Source: Dehalococcoidia bacterium (GTDB lineage Bacteria > Chloroflexota > Dehalococcoidia > UBA2979). From it: a stretch of DNA of 38,136 nucleotides. Both the position numbers and the translations under genes were made by a program. The stretch is from positions 1-38,136 of the forward strand of contig WHSU01000033.1 of assembly GCA_009379925.1 (NCBI GenBank), written 5' to 3'. Below, in pieces: positions 6,527 to 13,268 of the stretch; positions within the stretch are counted from its first letter, which is position 1, and each line of letters begins with the position of its first letter. The notes under the pieces are model-generated. The model was not told where the DNA came from. It ran no database searches and saw only the letters and a list, made by a program, of their open reading frames with translations.

Positions 6527-7188
6527 GCGCTCGTCGCCCTCGTCCCCGCCGGCCGCAGCTCCAGTTCTTCGTAGTGCAACTCGATGGCCGGCGCCGCGAT
6601 CATCCGCACGCCGAGCTGCTCGTGGAAGAGCCGCTCCGCCAGCCCATGCGCGGCTTCCAGCGTCTCACGCAGGCGCGCGTCCGGCGTCACGTCCACCTCC
6701 GCCACCACCAGCACGCCTCGACGCTGGCGGTTCTCCACAGCCACGCGCGCGCCGCGCACGTCCGGCCGCTCGAGCAGCATCGCGCGCAGCCGCCCGGTTA
6801 CTTCGTCCACCTCGATCGTCCCACGCCCGCCGGCCAGTTGCACGGGCCGCCGAGGCGACGTGGTGCGCCCCCAAGCGAGCACGACCCCCAGCGCGCCGAG
6901 CGCCGCCAGCCCCACCGAGGCGAACGCGCGGCCCTGCACCGTGTCGCGCGCCTCCAGCCAGGCGACGGCGTCGCGAAGCGCGGCGATCACCTCGGCGGAC
7001 GCCAGCCACGTCGCGGCGATGGCCGCGACGCACAGCAGCGCGACGAGCGACGGCAGCCGGTACGGATGCGCCCGCGCCAGCCTCGGCGAGGGCAGGCGCA
7101 CGGCGCCCAATCCGCCGCCCCCGGCATCATCGATGCGGGTGGTGGCGTGCGGGGCCGGTCGGCGAAGGAAGGTGGGGAGGAAAGTCAT
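6523..7188 (-). CDS. AmaP/Asp23-like membrane protein
   Basis: About 221 residues from ATG 7188 (a GTG at 7197 is also in frame). A Pro/Arg-rich N-terminus is followed by two hydrophobic helices, one in Leu-Pro-Ser-Leu-Val-Ala-Leu-Leu-Cys-Val-Ala and one in Val-Gly-Leu-Ala-Ala-Leu-Gly-Ala-Leu. After these comes an alpha/beta domain with a Thr-Ile-Glu-Val-Asp strand, Val-Arg-Gly-Ala-Arg-Val-Ala-Val and Val-Val-Ala-Glu-Val-Asp-Val-Thr-Pro. This is the layout of AmaP, the membrane anchor of the alkaline-shock protein Asp23. The assignment rests on topology and is moderate. It overlaps scpB by ATGA, so the two are cotranslated. Confidence 0.5.
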   Translation of the reverse strand: MTFLPTFLRRPAPHATTRIDDAGGGGLGAVRLPSPRLARAHPYRLPSLVALLCVAAIAATWLASAEVIAALRDAVAWLEARDTVQGRAFASVGLAALGALGVVLAWGRTTSPRRPVQLAGGRGTIEVDEVTGRLRAMLLERPDVRGARVAVENRQRRGVLVVAEVDVTPDARLRETLEAAHGLAERLFHEQLGVRMIAAPAIELHYEELELRPAGTRATSA

Positions 7189-7325
7189 GGCGGGCACTCA
7201 CGGCTGCAGACATGCAGTGGCTCGCGGCCACCTCGCCACCCCGCCAGGTGACGCGCCGCGCCCGGCGCGGGGTCATGGTAGCGCGTGCGGCCGCGTGAGG
7301 GCTAATGGGGGGGTCAGGGCAGCCG

Positions 7326-8048
7326 CTACTGCGTCCACTCGCCGCAGCCGGATGACCGGAAGCCGGCATCCGTCGCTCCGATTGTAGCGACCTGAGCGCC
7401 TGGGCCTGCGTGGTTGGCGACGATCTCGCCGAGGTCCCCACCGAAGCCGGACAAGCGCGCCCAGTAACAGGTGTCGCTACCGGGCGCAGCCCAAGTCCCG
7501 GGAGCGATCTGCGTACCCACCAGGTAAACGCCGTCGTCAACGGCGGGTGGTGGAGTGAGGCTAGCCTCGTTGACGAGAGTCCAATCCGCGCAACCGGTTG
7601 TCTCGAAGCCTATGTCTGTATCAGCTATCTGCACCAACTCTTGACCGCCCGCACCGATCTGGTTGGAGATGATTTCGCCGAGCGTCCCGCCAAAGCCGGA
7701 GAGACGCGTCCAGTAGCAGAAGTCCCCTGCCTGGCTGACGTATAGACCGGGTGCAATGTCGCTACCGACGCGATGTGTACCGTCATCCCAGCTCGCAGGT
7801 TTCGCTTCGGCCTCCGCAGTTGGCGTCGCCGTCTGCGTCGCGACGGAGGCGGTGCTGGTCGGTGGCGACGTGTTCGTCGCCGCGATCTCCGCCCCCACCT
7901 CGGTGGCGGTCGATGCAGGCGGGGCTACCTCCGGTGCGTCGTCGTCCTCGCTTGCAGGCACCAGCGACAGCAGGACGAGCGCGACGACCACGATGACGGG
8001 GCCTTTGACACGCCAGCGCAGCGACCAAAAGCGTTGCCAGAGACTCAT
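7326..8048 (-). CDS. Membrane-anchored protein with duplicated Cys-containing domain
   Basis: 240 residues. ATG 8048 is preferred over 8051 because GAGGGGG lies 6 bases before it. A short basic start (Arg-Trp-Arg-Val-Lys) precedes one membrane helix, then an acidic and Thr/Pro/Ala-rich linker. Two copies of a 69-residue domain follow, each with Val-Gly-(Ser/Thr), Ile-Ala-Pro-Gly, Cys-Tyr-Trp-X-Arg-Leu-Ser-Gly-Phe-Gly-Gly, Leu-Gly-Glu-Ile, Thr-Asp-X-Gly-Phe and Gly-Cys-X-X-Trp-Thr. Two Cys per copy could form a disulfide outside the cell. I know such domains only as uncharacterised, and no enzyme motif is visible. It lies at the end of a minus-strand accessory segment. Confidence 0.7.
   Translation of the reverse strand: MSLWQRFWSLRWRVKGPVIVVVALVLLSLVPASEDDDAPEVAPPASTATEVGAEIAATNTSPPTSTASVATQTATPTAEAEAKPASWDDGTHRVGSDIAPGLYVSQAGDFCYWTRLSGFGGTLGEIISNQIGAGGQELVQIADTDIGFETTGCADWTLVNEASLTPPPAVDDGVYLVGTQIAPGTWAAPGSDTCYWARLSGFGGDLGEIVANHAGPGAQVATIGATDAGFRSSGCGEWTQ
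7329..7784 (-). repeat. Tandem duplication of a 69-residue domain
   Basis: The first copy (7578-7784) and second copy (7329-7535) of the protein domain are separated by a 14-residue linker. Identity is strongest over the Cys-Tyr-Trp to Leu-Gly-Glu-Ile block, and the two ends keep the same Asp-Gly and Trp-Thr boundaries. Confidence 0.75.
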
Positions 8049-8162
8049 CATGTACCCCCTCAAGCATCGCCTGACCGTAGCGCTTCACGAAGTGTCACCG
8101 CCTATGAAGCCCGTAAGAAGCCCGATGCCGCGGGGACGAGACAGGTAACGACTCGCCCTCGC

Positions 8163-8513
8163 TCAGCCCTCGATAATGATGCTCGCAGTCCCATCGTCAG
8201 CCCACTCGATCCGATAATCGCTCCCGACCGGTGGTAGGTCGCCTACGTCCGGGTGGAGAGTGCTAACGAAACGCCGCCACTCGACTGACGTGTCCGGAAG
8301 CGGATCGGCGCCGTAGAAGCGCGCCGCGCACTGGTAACCGTCGTAGCCGAATTGATCGTCCCCGGCGCGTTCCCCGTCATCGCCGCGCCAGGTCACGAGA
8401 ATCAAGCGCGCGACGTGTCGCGCGCCATCCCAATCCTCAGCCTCGACCACGATCTTCGAGTGCGTCTCGTACGAGCCGAATCGCTCCTCAATCGTTACAC
8501 CCCAAAGGCTCAT
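8163..8513 (-). CDS. Unrecognised 116-residue protein downstream of nuclease-like gene
   Basis: ATG 8513 follows AGGAGGA by about 9 bases, a strong site. The protein is acidic, aromatic and soluble, with strands such as Ser-Lys-Ile-Val-Val-Glu-Ala-Glu and an end Ile-Glu-Trp-Ala-Asp-Asp-Gly-Thr-Ala-Ser-Ile-Ile-Ile-Glu-Gly. I see no known motif. It begins 20 bases after the stop of the restriction-nuclease-like gene, so the two are probably one operon and it may be a partner, inhibitor or specificity protein. This is inference. Codon use is more relaxed (CTT, GGT, GTA, ATT) than in the capsid operon next door, suggesting acquisition from elsewhere. Confidence 0.6.
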   Translation of the reverse strand: MSLWGVTIEERFGSYETHSKIVVEAEDWDGARHVARLILVTWRGDDGERAGDDQFGYDGYQCAARFYGADPLPDTSVEWRRFVSTLHPDVGDLPPVGSDYRIEWADDGTASIIIEG

Positions 8514-8532
8514 GCAAGGCTCCTCCTTTGCA

Positions 8533-9210
8533 CTAGTCAGCCCTTGAATTTGAAAGGGTTCGAGCGACCTCGGATACCCTCGCATCCAGCAACTGACTCA
8601 GGAGAGCGCTCTTCTCCGCGGCTACCATTTTCGCGATCTGCTCCACCTCGGCCATCGTGCCTTCGTCACCCTTCGCGAGGAACTCCCAGAAGCCTTCGCC
8701 TGCCTTCACTTCCACGCCGGAGTCCCGAAGCCGGTTCTCTACGGTCGGGTTCATGTCGCCGACGGTGCCGTAACAGATTCCGAGTAGGAGCCGCGCACCA
8801 GGCACGTCGTTCGCGGCGTTCGTCAACTGATCGATTGACTCGCTCGCGCTGGTGACGTTGATGCCGGGGCCACTGCGCACTCGCACGAGCCACGTGGTGC
8901 CACTCTGATCGAATTGAATGTCGACGCCCCGAACCGCCGGCTCTTCCCGGTGCCCAGAAACGATTCGGGCGACCGACTGTAGGGTGCGTCCCATACTGGT
9001 GCCCGCGCCCCGCTCGAGGCGCTTACTAATGAGGAAGCGTCCAATCTCGTCGGTCGTCTCGGCTCCCAGTTCGCGCACTAGGAAGTCGAGCAGGAATGGG
9101 TTGGACTCGATTTCCGCGACCTTGATCAATCGGACAGCCTTCGCTCGACGTTCGGCGAAGGCTCGGAACTCGTTCGCGATCAACATCCGCTGCTCTGCTG
9201 TTAGTGCCAT
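8533..9210 (-). CDS. Type II restriction-endonuclease-like protein with altered active site
   Basis: 225 residues from ATG 9210 (GGAGG touches it, so a later start is possible). From memory of the family, Glu-Ser-Asn-Pro-Phe-Leu-Leu, then Arg-Phe-Leu-Ile-Ser-Lys-Arg-Leu-Glu-Arg-Gly, Thr-Ser-Met-Gly-Arg-Thr-Leu-Gln, Gly-Val-Asp-Ile, Arg-Ser-Gly-Pro-Gly, Gly-Ile-Cys-Tyr-Gly and Phe-Trp-Glu-Phe match a group of PD-(D/E)xK type II endonucleases (TdeIII- or PmeII-like; the exact name is uncertain). In that group the catalytic strand reads Gln-X-Lys-Ser-Gly-Pro. Here it is Arg110-Val-Arg112-Ser-Gly-Pro, with Asp97 kept, so cleavage may be lost or changed. No methyltransferase gene is nearby. It is divergent from the capsid gene, 107 bases away. 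Confidence 0.6.
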   Translation of the reverse strand: MALTAEQRMLIANEFRAFAERRAKAVRLIKVAEIESNPFLLDFLVRELGAETTDEIGRFLISKRLERGAGTSMGRTLQSVARIVSGHREEPAVRGVDIQFDQSGTTWLVRVRSGPGINVTSASESIDQLTNAANDVPGARLLLGICYGTVGDMNPTVENRLRDSGVEVKAGEGFWEFLAKGDEGTMAEVEQIAKMVAAEKSALLSQLLDARVSEVARTLSNSRAD

Positions 9211-9317
9211 CCTCCGCCGCCCGCCACTGAACACTCGGTGCCGGATGCACCTTACACCTAGCACACCCGTTCGCCTACCGTCCGTCCTCGTACCGAGCTG
9301 GCGACGGGAGGTGTGGT

Positions 9318-10208
9318 GTGGCGCTGACGCTGGCGGAGGGGGCGAAGCTCTCTAATGACGTGCTGCTGGAGGGGGTCATCGAGACGGTCATCAACGACAG
9401 TCCGGTGCTCCAGCGCATGCCGTTCATCGAGATCGTGGGAAACGGGCTGACGTACAACCGCGAGAACGTGCCGGCCACGGCGGCGTTCTATGCGGTGGGC
9501 GACGAGTGGGCCGAGGACACGCCGACGTTCACGCAGGTGACGGCGACGCTGAAGATCCTGGGCGGCGACGCGGACGTGGACCACTATCTGGCGCGCACGA
9601 GGAACAACGTGCAGGACCTGGAGGCGGCCGTAGTCGCGCTGAAGGCGAAGGCCGTCCAGCAGCACTTCGACGACTCGTTCATCAACGGCGACACGGGCAG
9701 CGACGCCAACGCGTTCGACGGCATCGATGGCCAGACGGCCGCCGGGCAGACGGTGTCCATGGGCACGGACGGCGACACGCTGACCCTCGAGAAGCTCGAC
9801 GAGCTGGTGGACACCGTCCGAGGCGGCAAGCCGGACATGCTGCTGATGTCGCGCCGCACGCGTCGAGGGCTGGGCGCGCTGGCGCGGGCGGGCGGCTCCG
9901 GGGTGCTGGAGCAGGACCGCGACGAGTTCGGCCGGATGGTGCAGTTCTACGATGGCATCCCGGTGGGCGTGAACGATTACATCGCGGACGACCAGACCGT
10001 GGGCACCTCGGACGACTGTTCGACGGTCTTCGCGCTGCAGTTCGGCGAGGGCGGCGTGGCCGGCCTGACGGGGCCGGGCGGCCTGACCGTGGAGCGCGTG
10101 GGGTCGCTGGAGACGAAGGACGCTACCCGCATCCGCGTGAAGTGGCACGTCTCGGTCGCCCTGTTCAACGAGCTGAAGCTGGCGAAGCTCATCGGCGTGC
10201 GCCCCTAG
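9318..10208 (+). CDS. HK97-type major capsid protein
   Basis: 296 residues. It matches a group of phage major capsid proteins I recall by their opening Leu-Ser-Asn-Asp-Val-Leu-Leu, the Phe-Ile-Glu-Ile-Val-Gly-Asn-Gly-Leu-Thr-Tyr-Asn-Arg-Glu strand (E-loop region), Ala-Thr-Leu-Lys-Ile-Leu-Gly-Gly-Asp-Ala-Asp-Val-Asp, a long Ala/Lys spine helix, a Phe-Ile-Asn-Gly-Asp segment, and a P-domain end with Val-Lys-Trp-His-Val-Ser-Val-Ala. The N-terminus shows no long scaffold (delta) domain, and no protease gene is adjacent. GTG 9318 has GGGAGGT at 9306-9312. The gene is followed by a strong hairpin that may raise its output relative to the downstream genes. Confidence 0.8.
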   Translation: MALTLAEGAKLSNDVLLEGVIETVINDSPVLQRMPFIEIVGNGLTYNRENVPATAAFYAVGDEWAEDTPTFTQVTATLKILGGDADVDHYLARTRNNVQDLEAAVVALKAKAVQQHFDDSFINGDTGSDANAFDGIDGQTAAGQTVSMGTDGDTLTLEKLDELVDTVRGGKPDMLLMSRRTRRGLGALARAGGSGVLEQDRDEFGRMVQFYDGIPVGVNDYIADDQTVGTSDDCSTVFALQFGEGGVAGLTGPGGLTVERVGSLETKDATRIRVKWHVSVALFNELKLAKLIGVRP

Positions 10209-10232
10209 CGAGCCCCCGATCCCAATCCTGCC

Positions 10233-10282
10233 GCGGCCCCCTCTCCTCACGACGCTCCCCCGCGGTGGGGAGAGGGGGCCGC
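10233..10282 (+). terminator. Strong GC-rich hairpin after the capsid gene
   Basis: GCGGCCCCCTCTCC (10233-10246) pairs perfectly with GGAGAGGGGGCCGC (10269-10282), 14 bp around a 22-base loop. No T-tract follows, so it may be a partial terminator, an RNA stabiliser or a dispersed repeat related to 5437-5459. Confidence 0.45.
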
Positions 10283-10304
10283 CCTTCGACTCGCCGGATG
10301 GCCA

Positions 10305-10328
10305 CTTCGACAAGCTCAGGGTGAACGG
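10305..10328. repeat. Dispersed repeat copy (CTTCGACAAGCTCAGG type)
   Basis: This copy lies just before the connector gene and carries the arm CTTCGACAAGCTCAGG followed by GTGAACGG. Related arms occur at 20831-20921 and 30301-30320. Such short intergenic repeats are common in many bacterial genomes. Confidence 0.45.
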
Positions 10329-10335
10329 AACGAAC

Positions 10336-10965
10336 ATGAACTTGCCGACGATGCGCACACGCGTGCGGCGCGACCTGCGCGACGAGGACGCGGCCAACGA
10401 GCGCTGGAGCGACGACACGCTGGACCGGCACATCGACCGGGCGGTGCGGGAACTGTCGCTCGCAACGCCTCGCGAGGCGGTGACCACGCTGGCGGCGCCC
10501 GGCGGCACGCGCGACCTGGATATCGCGGCGCTCACGGACCGCGTGAGCATCGAGGCGGTGGAGTACCCGCCGGGCCAGTACCCGCCGTCGCACGTCACGT
10601 TCTCGGCATGGAGCGACACTCTTTCGCTGCTGATCCCGCAGGAGCCGGCGGCCGCCGAGCAGGTGACGGTGCGCTACACCCAGCTCCACACGCTGGATGG
10701 CGAAGGCACGACGGTGCCCGACCGCCTGCACGACCTGGTGGCGACCGGCGCGGGCGGTTACGCCGCCATCGAGTGGGCGTCGTTCGCCACGAACCGAGTG
10801 AACGTCGGCGGCGACGACGCGTGGCAGCACTACCACACATGGGGCCAGGAACGGCTCGCCGCCTTCGCGAAGGCGCTGGCGAAGCACGGCCGCGACCGCC
10901 AGGTGCGTTCCCGCCGGCTCTACCTGCCGGCCGAGGGCGCACTCGGCCCCCGCGAGGCCATCTGA
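10336..10965 (+). CDS. Phage head-tail connector-like protein
   Basis: About 209 residues from ATG 10336; an in-frame GTG at 10321 falls within the repeat, so I prefer 10336. The start Arg-Val-Arg-Arg-Asp-Leu-Arg-Asp-Glu-Asp-Ala-Ala-Asn-Glu-Arg-Trp-Ser-Asp followed by Leu-Asp-Arg-His-Ile is characteristic of small connector/adaptor proteins that sit between capsid and tail. A Val-Glu-Tyr-Pro-Pro-Gly-Gln-Tyr-Pro-Pro segment and a helical end Trp-Gly-Gln-Glu-Arg-Leu-Ala-Ala-Phe follow. The role comes from position after the capsid gene and remembered family patterns, not from a catalytic motif. Confidence 0.6.
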   Translation: MNLPTMRTRVRRDLRDEDAANERWSDDTLDRHIDRAVRELSLATPREAVTTLAAPGGTRDLDIAALTDRVSIEAVEYPPGQYPPSHVTFSAWSDTLSLLIPQEPAAAEQVTVRYTQLHTLDGEGTTVPDRLHDLVATGAGGYAAIEWASFATNRVNVGGDDAWQHYHTWGQERLAAFAKALAKHGRDRQVRSRRLYLPAEGALGPREAI

Positions 10966-11005
10966 TGCGCGGCGAACGCCCCGCCGAGTCGCGAGCGAGG
11001 CACCA

Positions 11006-13012
11006 GTGATCACACTCACGCCCACCCTCGAGGCGGCGCAGCAGGCGCCGAGCGGACGTCCGGACGTGCGGCTGCGCGTGCTCGACCAGGACCTCGGAGC
11101 GACCCGCCTGCGCTGGGAACGCTGGTACGAGGCCGCCGCCGTCGATGGCCCGGCCCGCGTCGTCGTGCTCGACGACGGGACCGTCGTCCGCGCCCGCATC
11201 TGGCCCGCCTCCGGGATCCTCTACACCAGCCGCACGACCGACCCCGACGAGCAGTCCGCGTGGGGATCCTGGACGGAGCTCGACGACCAGGTCAGCACCA
11301 CCCCCGCTCTCGCCATGGCCGCCCTCGGCGACCGCGTCCTGGTCGCCACCGTCCGCGACGACAACGCCGCGATCGTGCTCCACGAGAGCAGCGACGGCGG
11401 AGCGACCTTCCCCTCCACCATCACAGTCACCGGCACCATCAGCGCCGTCACCGGACTCGCCGTCGCCTACCACCACGACGAGAGCGACGGCACAGCGAGC
11501 CTGTTCTACGCCCAGGGCGGCGAAGTCCTCGTGCGCGGACGCACGGGCACCGGCCTGTTCGGCAGCGCCACCGCCTGGTCTCGCGACCTCACCAGCATCA
11601 ACGCGCTCGCCGCCCGCAGCCAGGGCGACATCGAGGTCCTGGTGTCCGGCGTCGACCCAGACGGCAACGCCGGATGCTGGTCCGTCGCCTACGGCATCGG
11701 CAACGCCGTCAACGCCGGCACGTGGACCGCGCTCGAACCCGTCGCGCTCGCCTCGCCCGGGACGGACGTGACCTACCTCGCCAACTCGTGGGCCTTCGCC
11801 TCGCGCGCCCGCGCCTCGCTCGTCGAGACCTACGCCGGCGCCGGGGCCTACAACCGCGTGCAGCTCGCCACCGCCGCCTCCGGGGCCGCCTTCACCGCCG
11901 GCGGCTGGCGCGACCCCCGCCCCTTCGACCACGAGTCGCCCTACGGACTCGGCATCGGCGCCGGTGGGCCCGCGGCCGCCGACCTCTACCTGGTCGCGCC
12001 CGGAGGCGTCTGGCACGCCACCAACGACCCCGACCCGCAGGACCTCAGCACCCAGCTGGTGACGCTCGACCTCCTGCAGGAGGAGGAGGCCGGCGGGGTG
12101 CTGCGTGCTACCCTCACCGCCGGCCCCGGGGGCATAGCCGGCGGCACCCCCGCTACGCTCGCCCCCGGCGCCGAACTCGCCTTCGACCCCGGCTTCGTCA
12201 CCACCGCCGGCCAGGAGTGGGCCACCGGGCGCCGTTACTGGATTACCGCCATCCGGCGATCGCGCACCCGTGACGGCCGCGCCCTCGTCGAGGTCGAGGC
12301 CCACGATGCGCTGCGCCGGCTGTTCGCCTGGCGCGCCCCGCGCCAGCTGGAGTGGCCCGGCAGCGCGCTCACCAGCAGCGCGCTGGCCATCCTCCAGGAC
12401 ATCTGCGCGCGCGCCGGCTTCGACCTGCTCGCCACCGACGCCAGCGACCTGTCCGGCGACTACCAGCCCGCCTTCACCGTGCGCGGCGGCGAGGGCGGAC
12501 GCGCCGCCGTGCTCCGTCTACTCGAACGCATCCCCGACCAGCTGCACAGCCGCGGCTCAGTCCTCCGCCTCGAGGAACCCGATCCGCTCGCGGTGGCCAC
12601 CTACGCCTACGGAATGAGCCACGGAATAATCGAGTGCAGCGTCGAGGACCACGCTCCGGGCACCGGGTGGGCGCGGATCTTCGGCGACGCCGTCTACGCC
12701 GAGACCTTCGACTACGACGCGCTCGCCCAGGGCGCGCCCCCGCTGATCGCGCTCGACCTCAACCTCGACGCCGCCGGCAAGGCCCAGGACCGCGCGGACA
12801 CGGCGATCCGGATCGGACGGCTGGACATCATCCGGGCCACCCTGCTCGCCCCCGTCAACGTCGGCCAGGAAGTCGGCGACGTGGTCACGGTCACCGACCC
12901 CACGCTCGGACTCGACGCCCAGCCCTACCGCGTGCGCGCCCTCCGGCTGCGCTTCCACCGCGGACCCGGCTCACCCCGCTACGACATGGCCCTGCAGCTC
13001 GGGGAGGTCTGA
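11006..13012 (+). CDS. Large phage tail-hub-like protein with propeller-like insert
   Basis: 668 residues. The first 55 residues resemble a tail-protein start (Arg-Leu-Arg-Val-Leu-Asp then Arg-Trp-Glu-Arg-Trp-Tyr-Glu). Residues about 60-340 have repeating beta patterns with Ser-Ser-Asp-Gly-Gly-Ala-Thr-Phe, an Asp-box-like motif seen in sialidase-type propellers. Residues about 345-668 resemble baseplate hub proteins: an Ala-His-Asp-Ala-Leu-Arg-Arg-Leu segment, Leu-Gln-Asp-Ile-Cys-Ala-Arg-Ala-Gly-Phe, and a final Val-Gly-Gln-Glu-Val-Gly-Asp-Val-Val-Thr-Val-Thr-Asp strand pair. The GTG start has GAGG 5 bases upstream. By position it probably builds or tips a tail-like structure and may bind a surface glycan. 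Confidence 0.55.
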   Translation: MITLTPTLEAAQQAPSGRPDVRLRVLDQDLGATRLRWERWYEAAAVDGPARVVVLDDGTVVRARIWPASGILYTSRTTDPDEQSAWGSWTELDDQVSTTPALAMAALGDRVLVATVRDDNAAIVLHESSDGGATFPSTITVTGTISAVTGLAVAYHHDESDGTASLFYAQGGEVLVRGRTGTGLFGSATAWSRDLTSINALAARSQGDIEVLVSGVDPDGNAGCWSVAYGIGNAVNAGTWTALEPVALASPGTDVTYLANSWAFASRARASLVETYAGAGAYNRVQLATAASGAAFTAGGWRDPRPFDHESPYGLGIGAGGPAAADLYLVAPGGVWHATNDPDPQDLSTQLVTLDLLQEEEAGGVLRATLTAGPGGIAGGTPATLAPGAELAFDPGFVTTAGQEWATGRRYWITAIRRSRTRDGRALVEVEAHDALRRLFAWRAPRQLEWPGSALTSSALAILQDICARAGFDLLATDASDLSGDYQPAFTVRGGEGGRAAVLRLLERIPDQLHSRGSVLRLEEPDPLAVATYAYGMSHGIIECSVEDHAPGTGWARIFGDAVYAETFDYDALAQGAPPLIALDLNLDAAGKAQDRADTAIRIGRLDIIRATLLAPVNVGQEVGDVVTVTDPTLGLDAQPYRVRALRLRFHRGPGSPRYDMALQLGEV

Positions 13013-13015
13013 CCC

Positions 13016-13219
13016 GTGGAACGCGGCATCCTGATCGCCTTCGACAGCGTCGCCTACACCGCCACCGTGCAGTTCGCCGGCTCACTCTCCGGCACGGTCG
13101 CCGGCGTCCCCGTCAGCCGCGCGATCCCCACCGACGAGATGGACCCAGGCAAGACCGTCGCCGTCGCGATCTTCGACCCCCACCACCCCACCGACGCCAT
13201 GCTCGTCGCCGTCCACTGA
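13016..13219 (+). CDS. Small phage baseplate-like beta protein
   Basis: 67 residues. GTG 13016 follows GGGGAGG (13001-13007) by 8 bases and the upstream stop by 3. The chain is almost all strand: Gly-Ile-Leu-Ile-Ala-Phe-Asp, Thr-Ala-Thr-Val-Gln-Phe-Ala-Gly-Ser-Leu, Val-Ala-Gly-Val-Pro-Val-Ser-Arg-Ala-Ile-Pro and a closing Asp-Ala-Met-Leu-Val-Ala-Val. A pattern of this kind suits an OB-fold-like baseplate or spike-base domain. The last gene of the cassette, it is tightly coupled to the hub gene. Confidence 0.5.
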   Translation: MERGILIAFDSVAYTATVQFAGSLSGTVAGVPVSRAIPTDEMDPGKTVAVAIFDPHHPTDAMLVAVH

Positions 13220-13256
13220 GGGGTGTCCCTGAGAGTCCGCGGGGGCATCGGCGGGG

Positions 13257-13262
13257 TACGCT
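13257..13262 (+). promoter_or_regulatory. -10 box of leaderless lipoprotein promoter
   Basis: TACGCT ends 6 bases before ATG 13269. It gives the lipoprotein its own promoter, separate from the capsid cassette. The same hexamer and spacing recur at 35211. Confidence 0.5.
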
Positions 13263-13268
13263 CGGTGC

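Larger units (their letters stand above)
9318..13219 (+). mobile_element. Compact phage-derived structural gene cassette
   Basis: Four genes on one strand encode capsid, connector, tail-hub-like and small baseplate-like proteins. The gap between the last three genes is short and each has a plausible ribosome-binding site. There is no integrase, terminase, portal, protease, tape measure or lysis gene, and the flanks are a divergent nuclease-like gene and an independent lipoprotein gene. All four frames are intact with GC-rich third positions typical of the host. It is either a remnant or a domesticated particle. Confidence 0.55.

Noticed and set aside
9318..10208. Capsid protein as an encapsulin
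   Set aside because: Encapsulins share the HK97 fold, but here connector- and hub-like genes follow and no cargo-type enzyme gene with a targeting tail is adjacent. A phage-type capsid is the simpler reading.
10595..12304. 569-codon open frame on the minus strand over the hub gene
   Set aside because: The translation is Gly/Val/Asp-rich filler caused by GC-rich third positions on the opposite strand. The plus-strand genes have ribosome-binding sites and recognisable patterns.
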